From NCBI GenBank assembly GCA_016722515.1, contig JADKJE010000002.1:744001-808000 (forward strand): a stretch of 64,000 nucleotides of DNA, given 5' to 3'. The DNA comes from Alphaproteobacteria bacterium. Lineage in GTDB: Bacteria > Pseudomonadota > Alphaproteobacteria > Rickettsiales > JADKJE01. Positions 9,353 to 18,273 of this stretch are shown here, piece by piece (the first letter of the stretch is position 1; every line of letters begins with the position of its first letter). Under the pieces are notes generated by a model, which was not told where the DNA came from, ran no database searches, and worked only from the letters and a program-made list of their open reading frames with translations. Both the position numbers and the translations under genes were made by a program.

Positions 9353-9711
9353 AATTACTGACTATTTTATCTATTGTTTTTTGTGTGGGGATAGCCCAGG
9401 GTTCCTGGGCATGTCCGATGCTTGAAAAAGCAAATCCCAAAGTGGGAAGCGTGGTAGAAATCTCCCCGGAAGTGGTCGAAATAAAATTCAGTACCAAGAT
9501 ATTCCCCGACTCAAGCACCCTTGATGTATTTGATCCTACTGGCCATAAAGTGAATGTAGGCAAGCCTTATGGGAAAGAGGGTGATGATACGATGATCCTT
9601 ACCAAAGTTAACATCCACACTCCCGGGCGCTATAAAGTGCAATGGAATGTTTTTTGCGATTGCGGTGCGATGACACCTGGCGAATATAAGTTTGATGTGG
9701 GAACACCCTAA
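9346..9711 (+). CDS. CopC-domain periplasmic protein with Cys in place of the usual His ligands
   Basis: 121 aa starting with GTG at 9346 (AGGA upstream); the hydrophobic signal ends near SWA. The rest follows the CopC fold: a NPKVGSVVEISPEVVEIKFS segment, a middle LDVFDPTGHKV strand and a C-terminal GEYKFDVG strand. Classical CopC has an N-terminal His and a DGH motif binding Cu(II). Here the mature start carries CPM and the C-terminal motif reads FCDCGAM, so ligands would be thiols rather than His, possibly for Cu(I) or redox chemistry. Overlaps the preceding gene by 7 nt. Family call good, metal unknown. Confidence 0.7.
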   Translation: MVKLLTILSIVFCVGIAQGSWACPMLEKANPKVGSVVEISPEVVEIKFSTKIFPDSSTLDVFDPTGHKVNVGKPYGKEGDDTMILTKVNIHTPGRYKVQWNVFCDCGAMTPGEYKFDVGTP

Positions 9712-9801
9712 CAGGCTAATGCATACGGAGCCATAGGGCGTCCTGGCTTTCTCACCATAAACTCGAAATAATGAGAATGGGGAATTGGGATCGATTATAT
9801 C

Positions 9802-10183
9802 ATGTGCATTTTGGCCATTATCACCTTAGGGCTAACGTTGCTATCCTGTAAACCGCAACGTAGAGGGCGGATGGTTAGGTTGACGGTGACTTTATCTATA
9901 GTAGGCTAACTACCAGTGGTGTTTTACAGTATTGGGATGTTGAGCGTGGTTTAGAGATCAAAAAAGGTCTGCCGCTATTTTCGCTGGATGTGCTCGTATT
10001 AAAAGCGGATATCGAATTCGTGGTCAGCGCCCATCTCTTTTAATTGAGGTCGATGCAACCTTTTATTGGGATAGTGAGGGCCATATTGCTGAAAGGTTAA
10101 ACCTTTTAGGAAATATGGCCCCATATCTGTCCGATGCTTATTTGTCTCGTTGCGATAACGATCATCGCAATGAAGCGATATAA
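9802..10183 (+). pseudogene. degenerate coding remnant
   Basis: This gap between two genes holds pieces that look like decayed protein. A 35-codon frame at 9802-9909 starts with a lipoprotein-like signal (LTLLSC) and stops. A second frame at 9944-10183 lacks a start but reads plausibly for 79 residues (IEVDATFYWDSEGHIAE) to a TAA at 10181. The intervening bases are in other frames. The family is not recognised; the second piece faintly recalls SnoaL-like folds. It could equally be non-coding. Confidence 0.3.
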
Positions 10184-10195
10184 GCGGACGTTGGA

Positions 10196-12340
10196 TTAGT
10201 CGTTCATGATACGTTTTGGATTATCGTTACGACTATGTTGTTTAAATTTAAATGGTTTTTTATGTGCACCATCTGGTTTTTTACTAGCACCATTTGGTTT
10301 TTTTGAACCAAATCCCCAGAATGTTTTCGGTTTCTGCGGAGCTGCATTGGCATCCCTAGGGCCGCCTGCATATTCACCAGAATCGTTACGACGTTCAGTA
10401 TCGAACTCTCTGCGAGGTCCGCGATTTGAATCACGGCGTTCACCACCAAAGTTGCTGTTGCGACGCTCAGAATCAAATTCTTTACGAGGTCCACCACGAT
10501 TAGAATCTCTGCGATCGTCACTTGCATTATGATTGCGACGCTCAGGATCGAACTCTTTGCGAGGTCCGCGATTTGAATCGCGGCGTTCGCCATTAAAGTT
10601 GCTGTTGCGACGTTCAGAATCGAATTCTTTACGAGGTCCACCACGATTAGAATCTCTGCGATCATCGCCTGCATGGTTAGTGCGACGCTCAGGATCAAAC
10701 TCTTTACGAGGTCCACGGTTAGAATCCCTGCGATCGTCACCAAAGCTAGGGCGGCGTTCAGAATCAAATTCTTTGCGAGGGCCACGATTTGAATCACGGC
10801 GTTCACCACCGAAGTTGCTGCGACGCTCAGAATCAAACTCTTTACGAGGTCCGCGGTTAGAATCTCTGCGATCGTCACCAGTAGAAGGACGACGCTCGGA
10901 ATCAAATTCTCTGCGAGGTTCGCGGTTAGAGTCGGTACGATCATCACCAAAGCTTTTACGGCCTTGATAAGAATCTCTGTCCCTATCTCTGCGAGGAGCA
11001 AAACTAGAACGGCTGCTATTGCCTCTTGAACCGCCACCACTGTTGCCACGTTGATTTCTGTTTGCAGCAGCAGGTGGTTTTTCACCTGGATTAAGCATGA
11101 TCTGGATATCTCTCCATTTGCGTGAATCATCAGGCGAAACAAAGCTGATAGCAATTCCATCACTTCCTGCACGTGCAGTACGACCCACACGGTGGATATA
11201 ATCTTCGCTGGATTGTGGGAGGTCGTAGTTGATAACCACTTCGATATGTGGAATATCAAGCCCTCTTGCAGCAACGTCAGTTGCTACGAGAATGCGATAT
11301 GATTTATCACGGAATCCGCGGATCACTTTATCACGGCTGCTTTGGCGAAGGTCACCATGGATAGCTTTTGCGGAGAAACGTAATTGATATAATTTATCAG
11401 CAAGTTTATCAGCCCCGTGTTTCGTTTTAACGAAGATGATCACCGAACCAGAATTAGTATCAAGTATCCTTAACAACTCATCCAATTTTTTGGCTTGAGG
11501 AATATGGAGAGCTTCTTGTTTAATATTAGTAGCCGTCACGGTGGTTGAACCCACTGCGATACGCTCTGGATTGCTTAGGTATTTATCAGCCAGTTTAACA
11601 ATGGCTGGTGGCAGGGTTGCCGAGAACATTAATGTTTGTCTGTCTTTAGGAACAAATTTCAAGATTTGATCAAGCTGAATGCCAAAACCCATATCAAGCA
11701 TACGGTCGGTTTCATCGAGAATCAGATCAGCGTCATGTGCCTTATAGGTGCCGCGCTCAAGATGGTCGATGACCCGTCCAGGTGTACCAACAACGATACG
11801 TGGACGTTGACGAAGCTGCTGAAGCTGTCTTGGCATAGGCTCACCACCAATTAACAGGGCTGTTTTTATCGTTCTGTCATTGCGGATAAGTGCATTAACA
11901 ACAGCGACTACCTGTACGGCAAGTTCACGCGTTGGTGTGAGAATCAAGAGAGAGCCACGAGGGCTTTGCATGAGTTTAGCGATCATTGGGATACAGAACG
12001 CGGCGGTTTTGCCGGTTCCGGTTTGAGCAGAAGCCAGAACATCTCTTCCGGCCAATGCAACAGGGATTGCCTGTTTTTGAATGGGAGTAGGGTTTTTAAA
12101 TCCTAAATCCTTAATAATGGTCTGCTTTAAATTGGCAGGCAGATCAAATGTTTCAAAAGCATTCGCGATTTCGATATCAGTATCAACAGGAGCAATATCA
12201 GCTACATCGGCTGCTAAAGAAGGCGCAGGAGCAGCTGATGGAGCTGAATTAGTTTCAGCATCTACATCAGTTTCAACATCGGTGACAGTAACGGTTTGCT
12301 GCAATTCTTTTGGCAGCGCAAGTGTTTCATAGGAATTCAT
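10196..12340 (-). CDS. DEAD-box ATP-dependent RNA helicase with repetitive Arg/Asp-rich tail
   Basis: 714 aa from the ATG at 12340 (the frame extends 5 codons further only to a TTG). After an Ala/Thr-rich linker, the Q motif (GFKNPTPIQKQA), motif I ASAQTGTGKT, Ia TPTREL, II written DETD (LILDETDRM), III SAT, V and VI HRVGRTARAG define the RhlE/DeaD-type core over about residues 75-440. The classical DEAD is DETD here. The last ~270 residues contain about ten imperfect copies of a ~19-residue unit (RRDSNRGPRKEFDSE), probably an RNA-binding disordered tail. cspA sits upstream on the same strand, a pairing that suggests cold adaptation and RNA remodelling. Confidence 0.88.
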   Translation of the reverse strand: MNSYETLALPKELQQTVTVTDVETDVDAETNSAPSAAPAPSLAADVADIAPVDTDIEIANAFETFDLPANLKQTIIKDLGFKNPTPIQKQAIPVALAGRDVLASAQTGTGKTAAFCIPMIAKLMQSPRGSLLILTPTRELAVQVVAVVNALIRNDRTIKTALLIGGEPMPRQLQQLRQRPRIVVGTPGRVIDHLERGTYKAHDADLILDETDRMLDMGFGIQLDQILKFVPKDRQTLMFSATLPPAIVKLADKYLSNPERIAVGSTTVTATNIKQEALHIPQAKKLDELLRILDTNSGSVIIFVKTKHGADKLADKLYQLRFSAKAIHGDLRQSSRDKVIRGFRDKSYRILVATDVAARGLDIPHIEVVINYDLPQSSEDYIHRVGRTARAGSDGIAISFVSPDDSRKWRDIQIMLNPGEKPPAAANRNQRGNSGGGSRGNSSRSSFAPRRDRDRDSYQGRKSFGDDRTDSNREPRREFDSERRPSTGDDRRDSNRGPRKEFDSERRSNFGGERRDSNRGPRKEFDSERRPSFGDDRRDSNRGPRKEFDPERRTNHAGDDRRDSNRGGPRKEFDSERRNSNFNGERRDSNRGPRKEFDPERRNHNASDDRRDSNRGGPRKEFDSERRNSNFGGERRDSNRGPRREFDTERRNDSGEYAGGPRDANAAPQKPKTFWGFGSKKPNGASKKPDGAHKKPFKFKQHSRNDNPKRIMND
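10386..10942 (-). repeat. in-gene tandem repeat encoding the DEAD-helicase tail
   Basis: Roughly ten imperfect copies of a 57-66-bp unit, all in frame and encoding variants of DDRRDSNRGPRKEFDSERR. Units differ by in-frame insertions (Gly, Asn-Ser-Asn). The bases between copies are highly similar, so slippage or unequal recombination could change copy number between strains. Confidence 0.8.
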
Positions 12341-12504
12341 AATGATCCAAAACAACGCGCAAACGAAAATATAGTGCAGATTCCGTCAAGCACGTAGGTT
12401 AAAATTTGTTGACGCATATTATAAAAGCGAAAACAAACGGCCCCCGCTTAAGCACTCGAATGCGTATCTTCTATGGTATCTTTCGTTTAGAAGAGTAAGT
12501 AGAA

Positions 12505-12711
12505 CTAAGCTACTAACTCTAACTGTTCAGCAGAAGTTTTGCCTCTGTTGGTAGCCAATTCGTAACGAACTTTTTGGCCTTCATTTAATGTTTGAATGCC
12601 GGCGCGTTGTAATGCAGAGATATGAACGAAAACGTCACTTCCACCTTGATCAGGAGTAATGAAGCCGTAACCTTTTGTTGCATTAAACCATTTAACTGTA
12701 CCTGTTGCCAT
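12505..12711 (-). CDS. cspA: CspA-family cold-shock protein
   Basis: 68-aa single cold-shock domain with RNP1 (KGYGFI) and RNP2 (VFVHIS) intact; it should bind single-stranded RNA/DNA as a chaperone. The Shine-Dalgarno sequence GAGGAG lies 6 nt before the ATG. A long AT-rich leader upstream, with a small stem (CCTTCA/TGAAGG), fits the cold-responsive 5' untranslated regions typical of this family. It lies 164 nt before the DEAD-box helicase on the same strand. The paralogue (cspA, cspD and so on) cannot be decided. Confidence 0.9.
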   Translation of the reverse strand: MATGTVKWFNATKGYGFITPDQGGSDVFVHISALQRAGIQTLNEGQKVRYELATNRGKTSAEQLELVA

Positions 12712-13561
12712 ATGTGAATCTCCTCGGATGGCGTTGATAACTCTACCTTCACCATGAAGGCAAAATTAAGAGCTTTGTCGCTGCAATAAAATTGCCGCTT
12801 AACCCAATGCCAAATCAAAGGAAGAACATCCAGATACTAGTATTCAAACCTGAACCCTGTAAAGAGCGGCCATTAACGGCCCGTGAATTGTCAGAGAGTC
12901 GATTAAAACTCTAAGGTAGGGTATACTAACTCCAGCTAAATGTCAATTATATTTATATCCCTAAAACGATGATGGATAATATAGACCACAATCTGTAGCC
13001 TGAACTGTTCTCGTTTTTTCCTTTAAAACAGAGATTTTTTAAACCGTTGTGAAGCGTCACTAATAATGGGCCAATGGGCATTTTCCTTGATGTGCATATT
13101 CTCTTTCCCTTTGGAAGGCCTACCGCACCTTTTAAAAAGATACGACAGACTGGGGGGGGATTGGCTTTTTTCCTTTAATATTCTCGACTATATTCTTAAC
13201 GAACCCCTTCTTATTGGCTGCATTTATAGAATCGACAAGCTGTTCCTTACAGAAATTATCTGTTTTTCGGTTGTTCTTTTTCATGTTATATTTAATTTTA
13301 TTCGTTCAGTCCTTCTTCAGTTGAACCTGTCCTGTTTAAAAAAGTGCAACACCTTATGATGTTTGCTGTTAAACAGGCCAATATAGTCCTCAGCAATTCA
13401 CGTTTATGTACGTAATTGCGCTGCTAATATATTAATAAAAATTAACCACAATGAATTCCTTGTTGAATCTATGGGATTATTTGGTATATAAGTTTTGATG
13501 TGGGGTATTATTGAATGTACATATATTGTTTGTACGATTTAATTGTGGTTATGGAGAGAGG
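12712..13561. other. 850-bp intergenic region between cspA and the kinase at 13562
   Basis: The cspA-proximal part is probably its leader and promoter. A GGCC-ATTAAC-GGCC hairpin is at about 12870. The remainder is AT-rich with a run of eight G at 13149. GTGCAACACC at 13344-13353 recurs at 34578, each time with similar flanks. The 97-codon open frame at 13066 has no ribosome site and no family resemblance, so I do not call a gene. Confidence 0.4.
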
Positions 13562-14323
13562 ATGCAGACGCAAAATATGATGCAGGAAGTTTATACGACA
13601 GAAGACTTGTCACATGAACAGGCGATTGCTGAATTGAATAGAGTAAAAAGTGAGTTCGCATCGTTTGTCTATAGCGTGTCGCACGATTTTCAGGCGCCTT
13701 TGCGTACGATGATTAATTTCCCCCAGCTCTTATTGGAGAGATATCAAAATGAGTGGGATGAAAAAACGTCACGATACATGCGTTATATTGTCGATGGCAG
13801 TCTTGAAATGAAGGAAATGATGGACGGATTGCTTCTATACTCGCGTCTAAACACCCACATTAAGCCCCAGTTGCCAATACCGCTTGCGCAAATTATAGAA
13901 CGTGCCTGTGTAGCACTCAAACCAGTAATCGAGAAGCTAAGCGCCAGCTTAAGCATCGGGCCTACTTCACAGTGGGTCTACGGTGATGCAGAAAGATTGC
14001 AGCAGGTGATGATTTGTTTGATTGACAATGCACTAAAATTTCAGCACGAAGGGACGAAACCAGTGGTGGAAATAAATGTGTCTTCGCTTAAGGATAATAT
14101 CTGCCAGGTTTCGGTAAAAGATAATGGCATCGGAATTTCTGAAACTCACCAGCTTGAGGTGTTCTCAATTTTTAGACGTTTGAATAAGGCCAGACAATAT
14201 CCTGGCATCGGAATAGGCTTAGCGCTTGTAAAAAAGATTCTTGATAAGCATGGACAGCCCATCTGGATACAATCGCAACTAGGGAGTGGCAGCACCTTCT
14301 TTTTTACTTTGAAATCCGTATAG
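13562..14323 (+). CDS. histidine kinase without transmembrane region (phytochrome-kinase-like HisKA/HATPase)
   Basis: 253 aa from the ATG at 13562, preceded by GGAGAGAGG; the frame continues upstream without a better start. The H-box reads SVSHDFQAPLRTM, the form typical of phytochrome and KaiC-associated kinases, with His about residue 43. N (NALKFQ), G1 (DNGIGI), F (FSIFRRL) and G2 (GIGIGLALVKK) boxes follow. No membrane helix or PAS/GAF sensor is visible, so input probably comes from a partner protein. The response regulator begins 10 nt downstream, making a two-gene signalling unit. Confidence 0.85.
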   Translation: MQTQNMMQEVYTTEDLSHEQAIAELNRVKSEFASFVYSVSHDFQAPLRTMINFPQLLLERYQNEWDEKTSRYMRYIVDGSLEMKEMMDGLLLYSRLNTHIKPQLPIPLAQIIERACVALKPVIEKLSASLSIGPTSQWVYGDAERLQQVMICLIDNALKFQHEGTKPVVEINVSSLKDNICQVSVKDNGIGISETHQLEVFSIFRRLNKARQYPGIGIGLALVKKILDKHGQPIWIQSQLGSGSTFFFTLKSV

Positions 14324-14332
14324 GAGCTATCA

Positions 14333-14998
14333 ATGAAACCAACGTATACTATTTTAATTGTGGATGATAATGAAGCGGATCGAGAGTTATATAAATCGCT
14401 CCTTGAGGGACGAAAATCTGAAGGCGAAAATGAGTATCTGTTTTATGAAGCGGAAACCGCGACAGAGGCGTGGGCATTGTTTTCTGATATAAAACCAGAC
14501 TGCGTGTTATTAGATTATAAATTGCCTGATTTTTCGGGGGAGCATGTCGTGGAAGGATTTTCTGAACAAACCTCTATACTTCCCGTTATTATGTTGACGG
14601 GGTATGGTGATGAAGCCCTTGCTGTCAATGTTATCAAGAAGGGCGTCCAGGATTATATTCCTAAAAAACTGGTGACCCGCGAATCGTTAAGAAGTAAGGT
14701 TGTTGTTACGATAGAAAGGAGCATTTTTCTAAAACGAAAAGCTAGTTTGAATAAGTATATCAGTAATTTACAATGGAATTTAGATCATAAGGGGAGTGCC
14801 ATGCTTGAATTGATGGCCTCGATGAACCATGAAATCAACGCATCCCTCATGAGTATTCGAAACCAAGTAGAATTATTAGAAAAAACGCTATTAACTCCGC
14901 GACAAAGGGAAATGATCAAAGATATTCATAAAGCCAATGAAAATCTGGTGTCTGTGATGTGTGAAGTGCTTGATACATCGCGTTGTACGTTGGCTTAA
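14333..14998 (+). CDS. response regulator: receiver domain plus HisKA-like helix pair, no ATPase or DNA-binding domain
   Basis: 221 aa with ribosome site AGGAG. The receiver (about residues 5-130) has acidic DDNE, phospho-acceptor Asp in CVLLDYKLPD (about residue 63) and Lys in PKK. From about residue 150 a second domain resembles a HisKA dimerisation hairpin, including an H-box-like SMNHEINASL, but the protein stops before any ATP-binding domain. It may be a phosphorelay intermediate (receiver to His) or a decoy that dimerises with the kinase. Its last 4 nt overlap the convergent ogt gene. Confidence 0.8.
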   Translation: MKPTYTILIVDDNEADRELYKSLLEGRKSEGENEYLFYEAETATEAWALFSDIKPDCVLLDYKLPDFSGEHVVEGFSEQTSILPVIMLTGYGDEALAVNVIKKGVQDYIPKKLVTRESLRSKVVVTIERSIFLKRKASLNKYISNLQWNLDHKGSAMLELMASMNHEINASLMSIRNQVELLEKTLLTPRQREMIKDIHKANENLVSVMCEVLDTSRCTLA

Positions 14999-15498
14999 GC
15001 GATTTTCATGCGAAATGTTGCTGCGGCTACTTCGCGTTCTAATAACCATTTTTTATTATCAAGTCCACCTGCATAACCGGTGAGTTTGCCGTTTGTGCCA
15101 ATGACCCTATGGCAAGGGATAATGATAGAAATAGGATTTTTGCTGTTGGCAAGCCCGACAGCCCTGCATCCTTTAGGATTGCCTACGAGGTTGGCAAGAT
15201 ACTGGTAACTGACGGTTTGCCCATACGAGATCGTGCATAAGGCTTTCCAGACGCGTTGCTGAAATTCGGTTCCAGACGGAGCAAGTGGTAATTCAAAATG
15301 GTGCCGTTGACCTGAAAAATATTCGTTTAGCTGACGCTTAGCCTGTTGCAGGATGCTGCATTCTTTGGAGGCATTTTCAGCAGGGGAATGAGTCTGTTGT
15401 GTGCTCATGTAAACGCCGGTCATTGCTTGTCCATTGGACGTTAATCGCAAATCACCAAGAGGACTTTGCATGGTTGTTGAAAAATAGGGGATATTCAT
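14995..15498 (-). CDS. ogt: methylated-DNA--protein-cysteine methyltransferase
   Basis: 167-aa suicide repair protein removing O6-alkyl groups from guanine. The active-site signature IPCHRVIG places the acceptor at Cys129; the Arg finger region (GNPKGCRAVG) and Asn hinge (NP) precede it. No AdaA-type N-terminal regulatory domain is present, so this is the Ogt type. It stands alone, converging on the response-regulator gene with a 4-nt overlap. Confidence 0.92.
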   Translation of the reverse strand: MNIPYFSTTMQSPLGDLRLTSNGQAMTGVYMSTQQTHSPAENASKECSILQQAKRQLNEYFSGQRHHFELPLAPSGTEFQQRVWKALCTISYGQTVSYQYLANLVGNPKGCRAVGLANSKNPISIIIPCHRVIGTNGKLTGYAGGLDNKKWLLEREVAAATFRMKIA

Positions 15499-15620
15499 AC
15501 ATTACCTTTACCAGAGGTTGTCTCTTCATATACGTATCCACTCACCTGCACGGCCAGTTGAACGCCTCTAAATCCGCCAATCCTTGAACAGTGATTAATA
15601 AGAATTAATTATGTTTACAT

Positions 15621-17267
15621 CTAACCGAAGGTAAATGCAAATGCTTCTAATCCTGGTTCGAGTGCTTTTAGTTCAAGAAGTCCATTGGTTGAGTGAGGCT
15701 GATTGATAAGTTCATAGAGGGTATTTTGATCGATAGTAAGATAACCTCCGGGGGCATCTTTTCCGGCATTAGGACCAAGTGGCTTACCATTTAATGATAC
15801 CATAGCATGGACTGGTTTTCCAGTTGGGTTACCAAGAACTAGAAAAACTTTCTTGCCGGTAAAATTCAATTGAAGCTTAGCATCGTTTGATACTGCTATA
15901 ATTTTTTCATCTTCAATTTTCCACGTCCCTTCCAGTGCCCAATGATCGGATTGCAGGGATTTCGGTATATGATAATTCGCAACCTGGTCAGGTTTCAGTG
16001 GACCATTGACAAGGGAGAAATGACTTGCACGAGAAAAACCAAGATAGGTTTCTGGAGTCTGATGTTCGCCATTGTCGAGTTGCTCTGCCGAAAGAAATGC
16101 CGCTTTTCCAGTTATTCCCAATAATACCTGTATATTATGTTCTGTGACATCATATTTTCCCTCGCCAAAATGGGTGTATACAACCTTGCCTGTTTGATCG
16201 ATAAGATAATGAGCTGGCCAATATTGATTATTGAAATGAGTCCAGGTTTCCAGTTCGTTATCAAGCGCAACCGGGTAATGAATACCGTGTTTTTTAATGG
16301 CGGATTCGACATTGGCTCTGGATTTCTCAAACTCAAATTCCGGTGCATGGATGCCGATGATAACTAATCCCTTGTCACGGTATTGCTGATCCCATGCGGT
16401 TATATAGGGGAGGGTGCGCACGCAATTGATACAGGAATAGGTCCAAAAATCAATCAGCACGACCTTTCCTTTGAGTGCATTCATGGTTAAGGCATTGCTA
16501 TTAAGCCAGGCTTCGATACCCGCAAATTCTGGGGCTTGATACGGATGTTCAAGTGGGTTTGTCAGGGTTGATGATACGATGGTGGGGGTGCTCTTTTGGG
16601 TAAAGAGCGATTGCGTGTCGATGCCAGAAGCAATGAAAGCAACTGACAATAAAATAATGACACCAAATGTTTTGCGTACCGCTTCGGCATGGTTAGTAAA
16701 GAAGCTTAATTTATTCATGATGTTTCGTCCGGTAAGCGCAATGATAAACATCGGAATGCCAGCTCCTGTTGCAAAAGCGGCCACCGTTAAAAAGCTGGTG
16801 AGATCGCTATGCTGTCGGATAACCTGAACCAGGACTGCAGCCAGAATGGGGCCAGCACAGGGTGTCCAGATCAATCCAATTAAGGCGCCTATCAACATCC
16901 CACTAAAGAAGCCATTGCCTTGTGTATTGGATAATCGATTGCCCCAGTTGGCTGCTCCTTGGGTTGCGGCACTGAATTTATCAGATAAGGTAGACGAAAG
17001 CAGGATTAGGCCAAACAAAGCCAGCAGGACTAAAGAAACGTTTTTAAGAATATCCAGATTAAAACCAAGTGCGATCACTAGTTTGCGCGATAACAGTGTA
17101 AAGATACTGAAGGCCACCACAAAGCCGGCGATAATTCCAAATGGTCGTCGTCTGCCACCATCAACGGAAGCCGAAAGGACAATCGGCAACACCGGCAATA
17201 TGCAAGGTGAAACAATCAAGGCTAGCCCCTCTATAAAAGCAAGGCCAATTTCGATGAAGTTATTCAT
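15621..17267 (-). CDS. dipZ: DipZ-like fusion: CcdA membrane domain, TlpA-like thioredoxin domain and C-terminal beta domain
   Basis: 548 aa that carry electrons from cytoplasmic thioredoxin to periplasmic targets. Residues 1-215 are a CcdA/DsbD-type membrane domain with the paired cysteines in PCILP (Cys22) and TPCAGP (Cys137). Residues about 245-385 are a thioredoxin-like domain with the unusual CxxC SCINC (Cys279/Cys282). The last ~150 residues match the beta-rich extension of mycobacterial DipZ. The start overlaps msrB by 4 nt (ATGA), so DipZ probably recycles the periplasmic methionine sulfoxide reductase. Confidence 0.88.
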   Translation of the reverse strand: MNNFIEIGLAFIEGLALIVSPCILPVLPIVLSASVDGGRRRPFGIIAGFVVAFSIFTLLSRKLVIALGFNLDILKNVSLVLLALFGLILLSSTLSDKFSAATQGAANWGNRLSNTQGNGFFSGMLIGALIGLIWTPCAGPILAAVLVQVIRQHSDLTSFLTVAAFATGAGIPMFIIALTGRNIMNKLSFFTNHAEAVRKTFGVIILLSVAFIASGIDTQSLFTQKSTPTIVSSTLTNPLEHPYQAPEFAGIEAWLNSNALTMNALKGKVVLIDFWTYSCINCVRTLPYITAWDQQYRDKGLVIIGIHAPEFEFEKSRANVESAIKKHGIHYPVALDNELETWTHFNNQYWPAHYLIDQTGKVVYTHFGEGKYDVTEHNIQVLLGITGKAAFLSAEQLDNGEHQTPETYLGFSRASHFSLVNGPLKPDQVANYHIPKSLQSDHWALEGTWKIEDEKIIAVSNDAKLQLNFTGKKVFLVLGNPTGKPVHAMVSLNGKPLGPNAGKDAPGGYLTIDQNTLYELINQPHSTNGLLELKALEPGLEAFAFTFG

Positions 17268-17776
17268 GATTTCTTTCCTGGAATAAAGGTAAGTGCGGCA
17301 CCGTTACTGCAATAGCGCAATCCGGTTGGTTCGGGGCCGTCATCAAAAAGATGGCCGTGATGCCCATTGCAGCGTGCACAATGATATTCGGTGCGTACCA
17401 TCAACAGAGACTTATCGGTTTTCGTTTGGATATGGCCGGGAATAACATCAAAGAAACTAGGCCAGCCGGTGCCGCTGTCAAACTTAAATTGAGAAGGAAA
17501 AAGCGGTAATGCACAAGCAACACAGGCGAAGATACCGGTTCTCTTTTCGTGATTAAGCGGGCTGGAAAAAGGTGTTTCTGTTCCTTCGTGGCGTAAAATA
17601 TCAAATTGCTGAGGAGTTAGTATCTTTTTCCATTCGGCCTCTGTTTTGATGATGTTGGTGATGGGTTCATTTGTTGCAAATGCGTGTGATGCGCTTAAAA
17701 ATGGTTTCAAAGCGAGTAAACCACTACCGACAAGTGTGAGCTTAATAAACGATCTTCTTTCCACAGGATGCTCCAT
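17264..17776 (-). CDS. msrB: peptide-methionine (R)-S-oxide reductase, exported
   Basis: 170 aa with a Tat-like signal (ERRSFIK then a hydrophobic run, cleavage about residue 34). It reduces methionine-R-sulfoxide in oxidised periplasmic proteins. Catalytic Cys156 is in RYCSNGA; zinc cysteines form CVAC (85/88) and CARC (133/136). HHGHLFDDGP is the conserved His motif. First gene of an operon with dipZ. A separate exported MsrA lies at 45589, so both stereoisomers are covered. Confidence 0.9.
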   Translation of the reverse strand: MEHPVERRSFIKLTLVGSGLLALKPFLSASHAFATNEPITNIIKTEAEWKKILTPQQFDILRHEGTETPFSSPLNHEKRTGIFACVACALPLFPSQFKFDSGTGWPSFFDVIPGHIQTKTDKSLLMVRTEYHCARCNGHHGHLFDDGPEPTGLRYCSNGAALTFIPGKKS

Positions 17777-17942
17777 TTCTCGTATTTGATTCTAGAGTAT
17801 CCCTCATCTGTATTATCAGCAAGCTATACCTTATTTTCGTGATAGTTCGCGATTAAAAAAGCGATGTCATTTTCTAGAAAATGTGAGAGTATAAGAATGT
17901 GGGGTTGTCTCACAGTGATTTAATTTTAAAAAGGGATTCATC

Positions 17943-18218
17943 ATGAATACTAAACTTCTTGCTGCGGCTTTGACCGGTATTATGACTGTTGCTTCTGTTT
18001 CTGCTTTTGCTGCTGATTCACACAAAGATCAAGAAAAATGCTATGGTATTGCTAAAGCAGGCAAAAACGACTGTAAAGCTGCTGATGGAAATCATGAGTG
18101 CGCTGGTCATGCTACCAAAGACAATGATGCTAACGATTTCAATTTCGTTAAAAAAGGCCATTGTGCTAAAGAAGGCGGTTCACTCGAAGCTGTTAAAGCT
18201 GAGAAAAAAGCTAACTAG
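17943..18218 (+). CDS. bufA: bufferin-type small exported metal-binding peptide BufA (DUF2282)
   Basis: 91-aa precursor with a signal peptide cleaved near AFAAD. The mature peptide carries four cysteines in the spaced pattern of DUF2282 proteins (EKCYG, NDCKA, HECAG, GHCAK). These ribosomal peptides receive thiol-derived modifications from a DUF692/DUF2063 enzyme pair and chelate copper in the periplasm. Ribosome site AAAAAGGG lies before the ATG. A rho-independent terminator follows, so the peptide is probably made in excess over its maturation enzymes. Confidence 0.85.
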   Translation: MNTKLLAAALTGIMTVASVSAFAADSHKDQEKCYGIAKAGKNDCKAADGNHECAGHATKDNDANDFNFVKKGHCAKEGGSLEAVKAEKKAN

Positions 18219-18230
18219 TTTTTTGAACTG

Positions 18231-18263
18231 AAAATGGCCTGCGGTTTCCGTGGGCCATTTTTT
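18231..18263 (+). terminator. intrinsic terminator or attenuator between bufA and bufB
   Basis: AAATGGCC pairs with GGCCATTT around a 12-nt loop, followed by a T-run. Its place between peptide and maturase genes suggests partial read-through that sets a high peptide:enzyme ratio. Confidence 0.7.
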
Positions 18264-18273
18264 TAAGGCGGAT

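Noticed and set aside
10204..11274. Long alternative frames on both strands within the DEAD-helicase tail
   Set aside because: They are by-products of the tandem repeat and biased codons, not independent genes.
13066..13359. 97-codon open frame after cspA
   Set aside because: No ribosome site, no family, composition like the AT-rich gap; likely chance.
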